64,000 nt of DNA from Clitopilus passeckerianus (lineage: Eukaryota > Basidiomycota > Agaricomycetes > Agaricales > Entolomataceae). The translations under genes were made by a program, and so were the position numbers. Positions 54,804 to 64,000 of the stretch are shown here, in pieces. Where the stretch lies: assembly GCA_944990035.1 (NCBI GenBank), contig CALYLX010000143.1, forward strand, positions 496,001-560,000, read 5' to 3'. Below the pieces are notes generated by a model. It was not told the origin of the DNA. It saw only the letters and a program-made list of their open reading frames with translations, and did no database searches. Each line of letters opens with the position of its first letter. Position 1 is the stretch's first letter.

Positions 54804-56972
54804 TCAGAGAACCACTAGCTTTATCCCTCTCCTTTCGGCTACCTCTTTCGCAGCCTGAATTATGGCCGCAGGTGGGCCTTCGCCAAAATGTTGGAGAACC
54901 TCAATGTGTTCCCAGGTGGACGTCTCTAAAGCCAATGGGAGCTGATCAGATCCCATTGGGACCCCACGAAGATGCAATCTCCTCATTATCTTGGGTCTGT
55001 TAGGGTTGATGGGAGGGCCGGATAGTAGGGGCCCCGAGAATGTTCCCATTGGTCCCGTCGTGGGGGGAGTGCATATAATCTCGAGAGTCGTCAGAGCCTT
55101 CAAGTGCGGAATTGCTCTTTCGACTGCGTGAAGTTCTCCTGAGAGATCACGCTGGAGCCTCACATCGCTGAGTTGAATGGTGGAAAGCGAGGATTGAACT
55201 GTACGAAGGAAATCGTATAGATCCTGGTTGCGAATGGTAGTATTGGCAAGTTTGAGTTCTTGAAGGGAGGATGGTGCGCTTGGATTGATGAAGCCCAGCA
55301 AATCTCTCCGTCCCAACCCAGATATATGGGTAAAAGAAAGACTTTCCAGGCAGTAATTCGGTGTCGTTGGTGGTCTCTTAGCGAGATGCAATTTTAGCAT
55401 TCTTAATCCGAATTCAGGCGACTATTAAGCTCTTACCTGGCCGTCAACCGTTGTGGGCTCAGTTTGGGGACGCGGACTATTCTTTTTAGTAAGGAAATCA
55501 ACCAACGTGCGATGAATTGAAAAATTGCTCACACTTTAGAGATGATCTCCAATGTTAACCTTTTGAGTTTGTTCCAGTTCTCTATTGTGTCCTGCACACT
55601 TGCTACAGACACGGTATCATGTTTGTTCGGAATCAGCTGTTCGCTGCTTCTTTCCAGCAGGAACGTAGCTGATTTAACGACTGCCATGTCTCGCAGGACA
55701 TCCCGTACTTCCCAGAAAAAGTCCTGCCCGATGTTGAGGGTTTCAATCGACTGGAACCCGTATCGAATGATTTCCTTGCAGGCAGCGTTGATTCTTTGAA
55801 GGCCTTCCCGATCGATCACGTAGGGATATCCCTGGTGAAGATTGTCCGGGTCGGAATCAATCAGGTCCTCGGGAAAGACGTCCTGAAGGACAAAGTGGCC
55901 TCTGAGGTAGGACGTGCGTATACGTTCACCGTACCCCTTGATGAGCGAGCCTTTTTCTGGCCTCGCTCGTAAAGATTTGGCTATAAGGAGTGGGTCACCC
56001 ATATCGATATCATGATGGCCCTCAGGCGAAGCAAAACAACCGATGTTTTCGAAAAAGATTTCAAGTGCTGGCCACCAGGACTTGCGGATAAGGGCGTATG
56101 AGAGTAGGGTGGCCTTCCAAGACTTTGCAAGGTAGGGTAATCCGAGAGTGTGAGAGACGATTAATTTAACAATGCTTGGGGGCAGGTCCGGGGCTGTGTA
56201 TCGGCGTCTATGAGGGGGTGGGAGGATTCTTACTTCGTACGTCGGAAGTGGTAAATCTATGGGGACAAGGGGATTCATATTGGTGGGAAAGAGCCACGAG
56301 AGAATCCCAAAGTCAAGGTATAACATGAGGGACCTGTTGCTGCTCGAAACATTCCACGTCCGGTCATAGGCAACAACAAAGGGTTGTGAAGGGGAGTCGA
56401 TTGGTTGATGGCCTGGGTCTCCACGGGCCCGGACGCTACAGTATAGCATTGCCCCCCGACTGTTCTTTGAATCGATGCCCAGTTCGAAGATAAGAGTAAG
56501 AGTATCTTCTAGATTGTCAACTTGCATACGTGACTGAGCGCAGCCTTCCGTTCCTTTCCGTGTTCTATGCTTCCGCAACATATCTCCGTATGTTCGGGAG
56601 TCTGTAGTAGGCACGGTACCATGGGTCATTAGACCAGCCAAGCGTCCGAAGTCAACCAGATCCCTGAGAGTCTTTGCAGATCAGAAGGCGAACAGTTGGG
56701 ACAACGAAATCACATACCTGGGTGCTGTATCCGGCACGGTCGGGCCCCAACTCATCAACTTTGTTGAAAATGATAACCCGCACATTAGAAAGAGACTCGT
56801 GGGATCCTGCATCCAAGACTATGGATAAGAGATACTCATTTCCGTGTTTTTCCCTCAGAGTTTTATGCCCTTCGTAGCAATTGTAGCTGAGCCAGTGGGT
56901 CGCAGAAGCGCCGCATGGGGGCTCGTTTGATCCCGTTGAATCAATAGCCATAGCGAGACTGTGCTGGTCCAT
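54804..56972 (-). CDS. F-box-like family protein, array member F3
   Basis: This is the close paralogue of F2 and shares its promoter region. It begins MDQHSLAMAIDSTGSNEP. The N-terminal module is HWLSYNCYEGHKTLREKHGN, then EYLLSIVLDAGSHESLSNVR and VIIFNKVDE. A phase-0 intron (GTATGTGA to TGCAAAG) after YSTQ joins it to TLRDLVDFGRLAG. Later blocks are YGDMLRKHRTRK, LTLIFELGIDSKNSRG, FVVAYDRTWNVSSSNRSLML and YLDFGILSWLFP. The F-box-like block has APDLPPSIVKLIVSHTLGLP, SWKATLLSYALIRKSWWPAL, FFENIG and SLRARPEKGSLIKGYGE. The LRR-like end has APSSLQELKLANTTIRNQDL, YDFLRTVQSSLSTIQLSDV and IPHLKALTTLEIIC, and finishes KEVAERRGIKLVVL. The gene is divergent from BMS1, with 219 bp between start codons. 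No break is seen. Confidence 0.72.
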
Positions 56973-57047
56973 TTCAAGAGAAGTCGTCGCGGAGCAAACG
57001 ACGAGAACTTTGAAGCGGGTGGTTTGAAGATTGTGGCGCGGTTGGTC

Positions 57048-57077
57048 CTAACCCAAGTTTAGGGTTGTTTGGGTTAG
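57048..57077. promoter_or_regulatory. Inverted telobox-like repeat in the F3-BMS1 divergent promoter
   Basis: CTAACCCAA (57048-57056) and TTGGGTTAG (57069-57077) form a perfect 9-bp inverted repeat around GTTTAGGGTTGT. The element is 76-105 bp from the F3 ATG and about 115 bp from the BMS1 ATG. Telobox-type AACCCTA motifs mark ribosome-biogenesis promoters in plants and have been proposed in some fungi, which would fit BMS1. Confidence 0.55.
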
Positions 57078-57191
57078 AATTACATAATGCCTCAGATCAA
57101 AATTTCTTGCAGCAGGCCACCATCCTCAGGCCGCAGGTATGTCGCTGAGCTTTTGCGGGGAATCTATACAAACTAACGCTCTGAAGCAGCT

Positions 57192-60100
57192 ATGGACGGC
57201 GGACAGCAACACAAAGCTCATGTACCATCAAAAAGAGATAAGAAAGGCAAAGGGAAGGAGAAACACAGCGGCGGATTCAACGAAAAGGTGAAATTTGGTC
57301 AAGTCCTCGTCGTTATACGATATCTCAACGGTATCACAGGCATTTGCGCCAAAATCTGGCAGAAGGGCCGACAGACAAGGTCGTAGGCATGCTGAAATCG
57401 ACCAGACCAGGCTACATGTACCTCTGGTCAACCGAACTCCGGACGATGAGCCTCCGCCAGTCCTTGTTGCCATTGTCGGACCTCCTGGGGTCGGAAAAAC
57501 GACACTGCTTAAGTCTTTAGTGCGAAGATACGCAAAACAGACTCTCAATGATGCCAAGGGTCCTATCACGGTTGTCAGTGGGAAGAGGAGGAGGTTGACA
57601 TTCGTTGAATGTAACAACGACCTCGGAAGTATGATTGACATCGGAAAAGTGGCAGATCTCATCTTGCTCATGGTGGACGGGTCTTTTGGCTTTGAGATGG
57701 TAAGATTTTTGAAATTATTTACGCCGTTGCAACAATTAAAACCATTCCACCAGGAAACCTTCGAATTTCTCAACATCCTTCAATCTCACGGCTTCCCAAA
57801 AGTCCTAGGCGTCCTAACGCACCTCGACCTCATAAAAAAGCAATCCACCCTGCGTACCACAAAAAAACTACTGAAGAAGCGCTTCTGGGGCGAAATCTAC
57901 CAGGGTGCCAAACTCTTCTACCTCTCTGGCGTCCTAAACGGCAGGTACCCAGATCGAGAAATTCTGAACCTCAGCAGGTTCATCAGCGTCATGAAATTCC
58001 GACCCCTTGTCTTCAGAAACACCCACCCCTACCTCATAGCTGACCGCCTGGAGGACTTGACTCCCCGTGAGCTCGTCCGGACTTCTGACGGGAAATGCGA
58101 CCGGACAGTAACCTTGTATGGCTACTTGCGTGGAACGAATCTGCGTCCGGCCCAGCGGGTCCATGTTGCAGGTGTTGGCGACCTGAACGTGAAGAGCGTT
58201 GAGGTGCTGGGCGATCCCTGCCCGTTACCTGGGAAAGATCCAGAGGAAGAAAAGAAGAGGAGGCTTAGCGAGAAGAAGCGGCTGGTGGTGCATGCTCCCA
58301 TGAGTGATGTAGGCGGGGTTACCTATGACAAGGATGCTGTTTGGGTGAATGTCAAGGGAAGCTTTACCAGGGGGAATGGGGAAGGTTAGCAGTTCTGGCA
58401 CATATTCTGTTGGTCAGGTTACTGATTTTGATTGCAGTACCCCAAGGGGAAGGCGAGCAAATGGTCATGGACCTACAGGATGTTGATGCCACATTGGAAG
58501 ACCGTGTAGCTAAGAGCCAGATTAGGCTCTTCGGCTCCTCGTCAAAAGCTCTTACAGTCGACGGTCTAGAGGCCTCCACGTCCTCGCTACCTGAGGATGA
58601 TGAAGATGAGGACGATTCGGGCTTAGACTCCGACATGGATGATGATGAGGAGGATGAAGACGACCTCCCATCGGACCTTGAAGACGAGGAGGACGAGTTC
58701 CTCGTAGACCCTACCGAGACTCTACGGAACACAGGGAGGACATCTCGCAGAATACCAGCCCGTTCACTCCCATCGTCTAAATCCAAGACACAGGGAGCTG
58801 TCGAATACGCTGATAGTGACTCCGACCTGGGGCTAGATGACGAGGAGGGAGAAAGCTTCAAGAAACGGAGAGTAAAGTTTGGTGGAGAGGAGGAGGATCG
58901 GGATATTCCTAGCGATGACGAGGAAGGAGACGAAGATGTTGATATGGAGGGCGACGATGAAGATATGGATGAAGATGTTCCGAGATGGAAACGCAACATT
59001 CCCAACAACTTGGCTTCGCTCTCCTCTAGCAAGCGAAAGAGGACGGATTGGACGAAGTTGATCTATTCAACGACGCTCACTCCAGAGCAGATCGTTCGTG
59101 GCGATGATATCTCTCAGCAGGCGGAGGAGGATGATATCATGGATGATGACGACGATGACTTCTTCAAGATCAAAAAGAAGGGTGGTAGCACTGGGGAACT
59201 GGAGGATGAGAAAGCGGACAAGTCGAAAGATGTGTTGGATATTCAGGCGCTGACGAAGAAATGGGACGATGAAGAACTATTGGACTCAATACGCGGCCTG
59301 TTCATCACTGGCGACGACGAGCCAGGTGTGGAAGGAGGCGAAGCGAATGGAAGCGGTGGTGAGGAGGATGAGGACTCGGATGGACCGGATGATGACGAGG
59401 ACGAGCAGGACAATGCTCCTCCTGCTGATTCTGAAGAAGCACGTAAAGCTGCACTCGCCAAGAAGAAGGAAGCCTTGAAACGCCGATTTGACCAAGAATA
59501 CGACGATCCAGAAGCTTCCAAACAGGACTTCTACACCGAGAAGAAGGAAGAGATAAACCGCCAGCTTGAGCTCAACCAAGCCGAGTTCTCTTCCCTTCCC
59601 GAGGAGGCTCGCCTGCAAGTGGAAGGGTACCGACCAGGACTCTACGTCCGGTTGGAACTCACTGATGTTCCGTGTGAGATGGTGGAACATTTCGACCCCA
59701 CATATCCCATCGTCGTTGGTGGCCTACTCCCTGCTGAGGAGAGGTTCGGATTTGTGCAGGTCAGGATCAAGCGACACCGATGGTTCGGGAAAACCTTGAA
59801 GAATAACGACCCCCTCATCTTCTCCCTGGGCTGGAGGCGATTCCAGACAGTGCCCGTGTACTCCCTCGACGACCATTCGATCCGAATGCGAATGCTCAAG
59901 TATACTCCGGAACACATGCACTGCTACGCTACGTTCTATGGACCCATGGCCCTCCCCAACACCGGCTTCTGCGCTTTCAACTCGCTGTCATCGCAGACGC
60001 CCGGTTTCCGCATCAGTGCTACTGGTGTTGTGTTGAACATCGACCGCAGTGTCAAGATTGTGAAGAAGTTGAAGCTCACTGGCGTACCGTTCAAGGTGTA

Positions 60101-60892
60101 CAAGAACACGGCCTTCATCAAGGAGATGTTTGGGACGGCGCTGGAAGTGGTGAAGTTTGAGGGCGCCAATGTGAGGACCGTCAGCGGGATCCGGGGCCAG
60201 ATCAAGAAGGCTCTGAGTAAACCTGAAGGAGCTTTCAGGGCGACGTTTGAAGACAAGATTCTGATGAGTGGTAGGTTGTTTCCTCGTGAACTTGCTGCAT
60301 GCCGTTGGCTAAATAACCACTTTCAGACCTGGTCTTCCTCCGAGCATGGTACTCTGTGCAACCTCGGAAGTACTACAACCCCGTCACCTCGCTGCTGTTG
60401 GCCGACAAATCGGAGTGGCAGGGCATGCGTCTCACTGGTCAGGTCAGGAGGGAACAAGGTGTCAAAACACCCCTCAATGTCAACTCAACGTACAAGCGTA
60501 TTGAGCGACCTGCTCGCAAGTTCAATCCACTCATCGTCCCCAAGAAACTCCAGGCATCTCTTCCATACGCGTCAAAACCGAAGCTTATGCAGAAGCAGAA
60601 GGAGCAGACGTACATGCAGAAAAGGGCAGTGGTCATGGAGCCGGAGGAGAAGAAGGCGGTTGCCCTATTGCAGCAGATTAGAGCGCTAAGGAAGGATCAA
60701 GTGCAGCGGAGAAGGGAGAAAAAGGGAGAGAAGAAGTTGGAGAGGAGGAAAAAGTTGGAGAGGGAAGAAGAAAAGCGGGGTGAGAAGGAGAAGGAGAAAA
60801 AGAAGGAGGCGATGAGGGCCCAAGGAATGAAAAGCAAGCGAGAGAGGGAAGTTGACGAAGGCGGCGGGAGCAGGAAGAGAAGAAAGGCATGA
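57192..60892 (+). CDS. BMS1: Ribosome biogenesis GTPase Bms1
   Basis: Bms1 is an essential nucleolar GTPase of the small-subunit processome needed for 18S rRNA processing. A short basic exon ([20 protein letters not shown]) joins across intron 57288-57339 to [20 protein letters not shown]. The P-loop is [19 protein letters not shown], with THLD as the G4-like motif and a G3 region where FVECNND replaces DxxG, normal for Bms1. The AARP2CN-type region ([20 protein letters not shown]) follows, then a long acidic stretch ([20 protein letters not shown]). The conserved C-terminal domain has [75 protein letters not shown] and IRGQIKKAL. After a last intron near 60271 it continues with [20 protein letters not shown] and a basic Lys/Arg/Glu tail. 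The total is roughly 1,130 residues, normal for the family, with five introns. The copy is intact. Confidence 0.94.
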
Positions 60893-61232
60893 GGGTTTAG
60901 AAGAGTGAACAGCAGTTCAATTTGTCATTGCTCCGATGCTCTACGTTCAGCACGCTTCATGAAGCTTGTCCAGTGACTTTATGCCCAGATACGGATGAAT
61001 TTCCCTGCAATTCGGAGAGCCTCAGGCAGGTGAACGTAACCCGCCGGCCCGTGGTTCCGGGCTGCGCTGAACAACCTGTGTAGCCTATGTAGGCGTCAAC
61101 AGCATTCGGATTCCTAATCCTGTTTGAAACAGCTCTGTAGTATTTTAACCCGTACTTGAATCCAGGTTGTTTTCACCCTCGATAATCACCCCGACAATAG
61201 TTCATAACCTTGTGGATTCACCAAAGCTACCC
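60893..61232. other. Intergenic region; no gene seen
   Basis: This is the 3' flank of BMS1 and the promoter of F4. The telobox-like element seen upstream of F2 and F3 is not present here. Confidence 0.4.
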
Positions 61233-63206
61233 ATGAGCCACTGGACCAGCTATCAGTTATGTGATGGTTTCTACGACCGACCACGATATCTCAGGGAGTG
61301 CTCTATCTCTGTCGTTCTGGATGCAAGGTCGTACCTCGCATTCTCGAAAATACGAATACTCGTCGTTTCTAAGACAGCCCAGCAGGTTAAAGACGCTGTA
61401 AGGAACTCTCCAGTTGCTCTCCTGCAATTCTAACGCTCACTGTAACCTCTTGAAGAACATTCGGCCTTGCCATGAACCTCGTCAGGTCGCTGGATTTGGG
61501 GTAGAACAGCCACGTCAGCCATATCACTCAATGCCAGGATATGGCACCAGACTCAGGTCGCGTCAGGACCAGAAACTGGAGCACATGAGAGCGATTTCCA
61601 AGCATGAAACGCCTCCAGACACGTTCACTGCGATGTTCGAACTGGTCGAATGTCCAGCCCAGTCGTGTTATAAACTAGCACCCTTAAAGATTCTTCCAGG
61701 TAGTTGGGCCCCTGGTTCGTGGGCCATTGCGTATGAGAACACCTATCCCTGCCATAGCGAGAGCCACTCTGTCATTCTGCACCTCCAAAGTACCCAACCT
61801 AGGTTGCTTCGCAATTCTTTCCCTTGCTGCTCCTACGACAATTTGTACTTTCCCTCTCATGAAATTCGAGTCCTTCCAGCAAAGAGGTCCTCCAGAGCCT
61901 TCACCAGTCTACCCGCTCACATCATTCAACAAATTGTCTCTTCATCTATCGACTACAATGGACCGACTTGGCGACAAGATCTTCTTTCATACGCACTGAT
62001 CCAAAAATGTTGGCTGCACGTTATCGACTTATACTTTGAGGCGCTAGGGTGGCTCATGCCGGAAGCTGTAGGGAATCCAGTTAATATCGCACGCTCACTC
62101 AAATACCAACCAGAAAGAGGGGCCCTTATTTCAACCTTCAACTACAATTGGCTTCTTTACTTCGCAAGTCACAAGAAAGCCAGCTGTAGCATCGAAGACC
62201 TGCTCGCTGCATGCGACGAAATACTTGAAGCAGCGGCATCATCGATTACAACGATCCGACTCCCCAAAGAAGGATTTTGTGCCTTCCAGAATACGTTGAA
62301 TTCACTGAAGGTGGTGGATACCCTTAGTCTATCTCCCCCTTGCCGAGGCAGATTCGGAGTCAGACGAAGACGACGCGGGGAACCTTCCGCAACCAAATTA
62401 CGAGCTGGCCCAGCTCAGAGGCTACGCTTGTCTAAAATAATGGAAATATGCAAAGACTGGGAATACCTTGCACGACTTTCCCTCAGTTGTTGGGATCCTG
62501 AGCCAAAGAGGTAGGTTGACGTTTTCGCTGTCATCGGGGTTGTAAGGCTGATTAAGTTTACTCTATAGATCGGACGAGGTAACGACTTCTCACCAACTCG
62601 TTGACTTGGACTCATATTCGATCATTCTAGACGCCCACGGCTAACTTTCGGGGTCCTCTCAATTTCCTAGAGCTGTCAGGGGGGGTGCTGAACGGGCATC
62701 ATCTTCGTGGATTTATGAAGGAAACGTTGAGGACCCTTGTACTCATTGGGATCAAAGGCCTCGACAATTCGGATCTGCTCGAGTGCCTCTTAATGATCAA
62801 GGCAACTGTCAAAACCATCACGATAGAATTCTGCGAAATCGAGCGCTCCCCAGAAGAAGAAGTCGCCATAGAGGCTGCCCTCCCACATATGGAAAAACTC
62901 CAGACTCTAACACTGTCTGGCGGGCCGCATTCTAGTGCGATCATCTCGCAAAGGAGAGTTCAAGAGGAACATATATCGACGACCAGCGACTCGAGATGGT
63001 CTTTGGGAGTATTGAGGTTGTCCTTGACAGACCCTATTCCCTTGGTTGATCTGACTGAAGCCATGAAAGTGACGACTTGGAGGTCGTTGGCAATTAGTGT
63101 AAGTGGCGAAGAATGGGCTCTGAATCAAGGAGAATATGAGTTGGTCAAGAGGATCGCTGTCGAAAGAAACATCTACTTGCATATTTCCACACACCACACC
63201 AAGTAA
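61233..63206 (+). CDS. F-box-like family protein, array member F4
   Basis: This is the plus-strand member of the family, on the far side of BMS1. It begins MSHWTSYQLCDGFYDRPRYL, then RECSISVVLDARSYLAFSKI and RILVVSKTAQQ, clearly matching the N-terminal module of F1-F3. An intron near 61399-61458 joins VKDA to NIRPCHEPRQ. MFELVECPAQSC, SWAIAYENTYPCHSESHSVI and the F-box-like block follow: FTSLPAHIIQQIVSSSIDYN, DLLSYALIQKCWLHVIDLYF, NIARSLKYQPERGALISTF. The C-terminal LRR-like part at 62640-63206 has RTLVLIGIKGLDNSDLLECL, ALPHMEKLQTLTLSGG, EAMKVTTWRSLAISVSGEEW and ends HISTHHTK. At least one more intron lies after DPEPKR near 62513. It is divergent from F2 and F3, so it is an old duplicate or was inverted. 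It converges with the partial gene at 63291. Confidence 0.65.
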
Positions 63207-63290
63207 GAAACCATGTCGTAGACGCCTGTTGTCCATTCGAATACCCCAGAAAACAGGGCAAATAAATACATCCAAAGAAGTACATTATAA

Positions 63291-64000
63291 TTACAATGAG
63301 CGTGTTGTTATAGTTGTAGGTCTAATAGTCAAGCTACTCTCTTGTTTCACTGCCCGCTTTCCTCTCGCCCCTGTCTTGGGAGGTCGCTTTGCAGCCTCCG
63401 CGATTGCGCTCCACACACTGGAGCCGCCGACGGACTCCTTCCACATCCCGAGCTCTGTCGCATCCCGAAGGACATGTCTAAGAGTAAGCATCCTTCCCAG
63501 GTTCTCGGAAGGGCGTGGATCCGGTCCACAGCGTTTTGTCAACACGACATGCTCGAGGGATGGGTAGGTGAGCTGAGGGTCGTCCAGCATCCATGGAGTG
63601 TACAACTCATCATCGCCTACAGCACACTCATCAGCCTTGGGGAAGTCGAAGTAGGAGATATGGGTAAGTTTCCAGAATCCTGGACTTCGAGGAACAGTAC
63701 GTTCACCCATGACACGGAGATGAGTGAGTTGTCCCAAGAAATCGCGACCTCGGGGCTTGGCCAATAACGTCATCTCCCATTCTGGGCGACTCAGAAGGAG
63801 GGTGAGTTCGCGACAGGAGGTGTGTTTATGCCTGGAGGCATTGGCGATGGTGAGGTCGAGAAGGTATTGGTCGCATGCAAGTACTTCGACGTTCGTGCAG
63901 GTCTTCAAGACGGCGTGGCCAAGTTTGTAATCGGCTTCGGTCAGTGGTGTCACCCAGAGGTATTTGACAAGGCCACCGATGTGGTAGTACTGATCGGCAT
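63291..64000 (-). CDS. Partial F-box/LRR-like protein running off the window end
   Basis: This is the C-terminal part of a protein whose 5' end lies beyond the window. The frame stays open to the edge, with YHIGGLVKYLWVTPLTEADY resembling the segment after the F-box in many agaricomycete F-box proteins. Then come LGHAVLKTCTNVEVLACDQY, a run of LRR-like strands (CRELTLLLS, GQLTHLRVMGE, KLTHISYFDFPKADECAVGD) and PSLEHVVLTKRCGPDPRPSE. The basic end is RPPKTGARGKRAVKQESSL. Its sequence is not obviously from the F1-F4 family, although the LRR-like layout is similar. No intron is evident in the visible part. Confidence 0.6.
   Translation of the reverse strand, partial: ADQYYHIGGLVKYLWVTPLTEADYKLGHAVLKTCTNVEVLACDQYLLDLTIANASRHKHTSCRELTLLLSRPEWEMTLLAKPRGRDFLGQLTHLRVMGERTVPRSPGFWKLTHISYFDFPKADECAVGDDELYTPWMLDDPQLTYPSLEHVVLTKRCGPDPRPSENLGRMLTLRHVLRDATELGMWKESVGGSSVWSAIAEAAKRPPKTGARGKRAVKQESSLTIRPTTITTRSL

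Noticed and set aside
54553..57077. Interstitial telomere or subtelomere position
   Set aside because: Only two or three degenerate TTAGGG-like units occur at each site, in promoters, and the neighbours are housekeeping genes.
1..64000. CRISPR arrays, bacterial operons, ribosome-binding sites or prophage features
   Set aside because: Intron-rich eukaryotic genes fill the window; no regularly spaced direct repeats or prokaryotic signals were seen.

Overview
The window reads as nuclear DNA of a filamentous basidiomycete, probably an Agaricomycete. Protein-coding genes are cut by many short GT-AG introns (about 40-60 nt) and occur on both strands with short intergenic distances. Several families are typical of that group: a macrophage-activating-glycoprotein-like secreted protein, DUF4139 proteins, a Tad-like LINE and expanded F-box-like proteins. 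All calls come from reading the sequence; no database search was run.

Layout. 0.36-2.9 kb: ATG7, the autophagy E1 enzyme. 3.2-5.1 kb (minus): a DHA1-type MFS drug/polyamine exporter. 5.49-13.8 kb: a complete Tad-like LINE with a gag-like ORF1, a long structured inter-ORF spacer, an EN-RT-RNase H ORF2, a 24-A tail and a 12-13 bp target-site duplication. 14.6-17.9 kb: a tandem pair of ACC-synthase-like PLP aminotransferases, the second broken by a +1 frameshift. 18.0-19.3 kb (minus): a nitronate monooxygenase-like protein lacking the usual catalytic His. 19.6-22.0 kb (minus): kinetochore subunit DSN1/Mis13. 22.3-27.4 kb: a very large unrecognised Ser- and charge-rich protein. 27.75-29.1 kb: a secreted, probably GPI-anchored glycoprotein. 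29.1-34.0 kb: gene-poor, with one tiny three-intron gene at 32.3 kb. 34.0-35.9 kb: a second, different MFS transporter. 36.8-38.8 and 43.3-45.4 kb (both minus): two DUF4139 paralogues flanking a UBE2K/Ubc1-type ubiquitin-conjugating enzyme and a 3.6 kb gene-poor stretch that carries a foldback repeat. 46.1-49.9 kb: a Cep57/Ppc89-like spindle-pole protein. 50.1-63.2 kb: four paralogues of an uncharacterised multi-module F-box-like family around the ribosome-biogenesis GTPase BMS1. 63.3 kb to the end (minus): a partial F-box/LRR-like gene running off the window.

How parts relate. Housekeeping genes (ATG7, DSN1, UBE2K-like, Cep57-like, BMS1) form a conserved scaffold. Between them lie fast-evolving accessory pieces: the LINE, the duplicated aminotransferases beside an oxidised-nitrogen enzyme, and the F-box-like array. 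Two duplications carried their promoters along. The aminotransferase pair shares a GATA-containing element. F-box-like genes 2 and 3 share a telomere-repeat-like (TTAGGG) element, which in gene 3 lies in the promoter shared with BMS1. The F-box-like family and the LINE spacer RNA are the strongest candidates for something not yet described.
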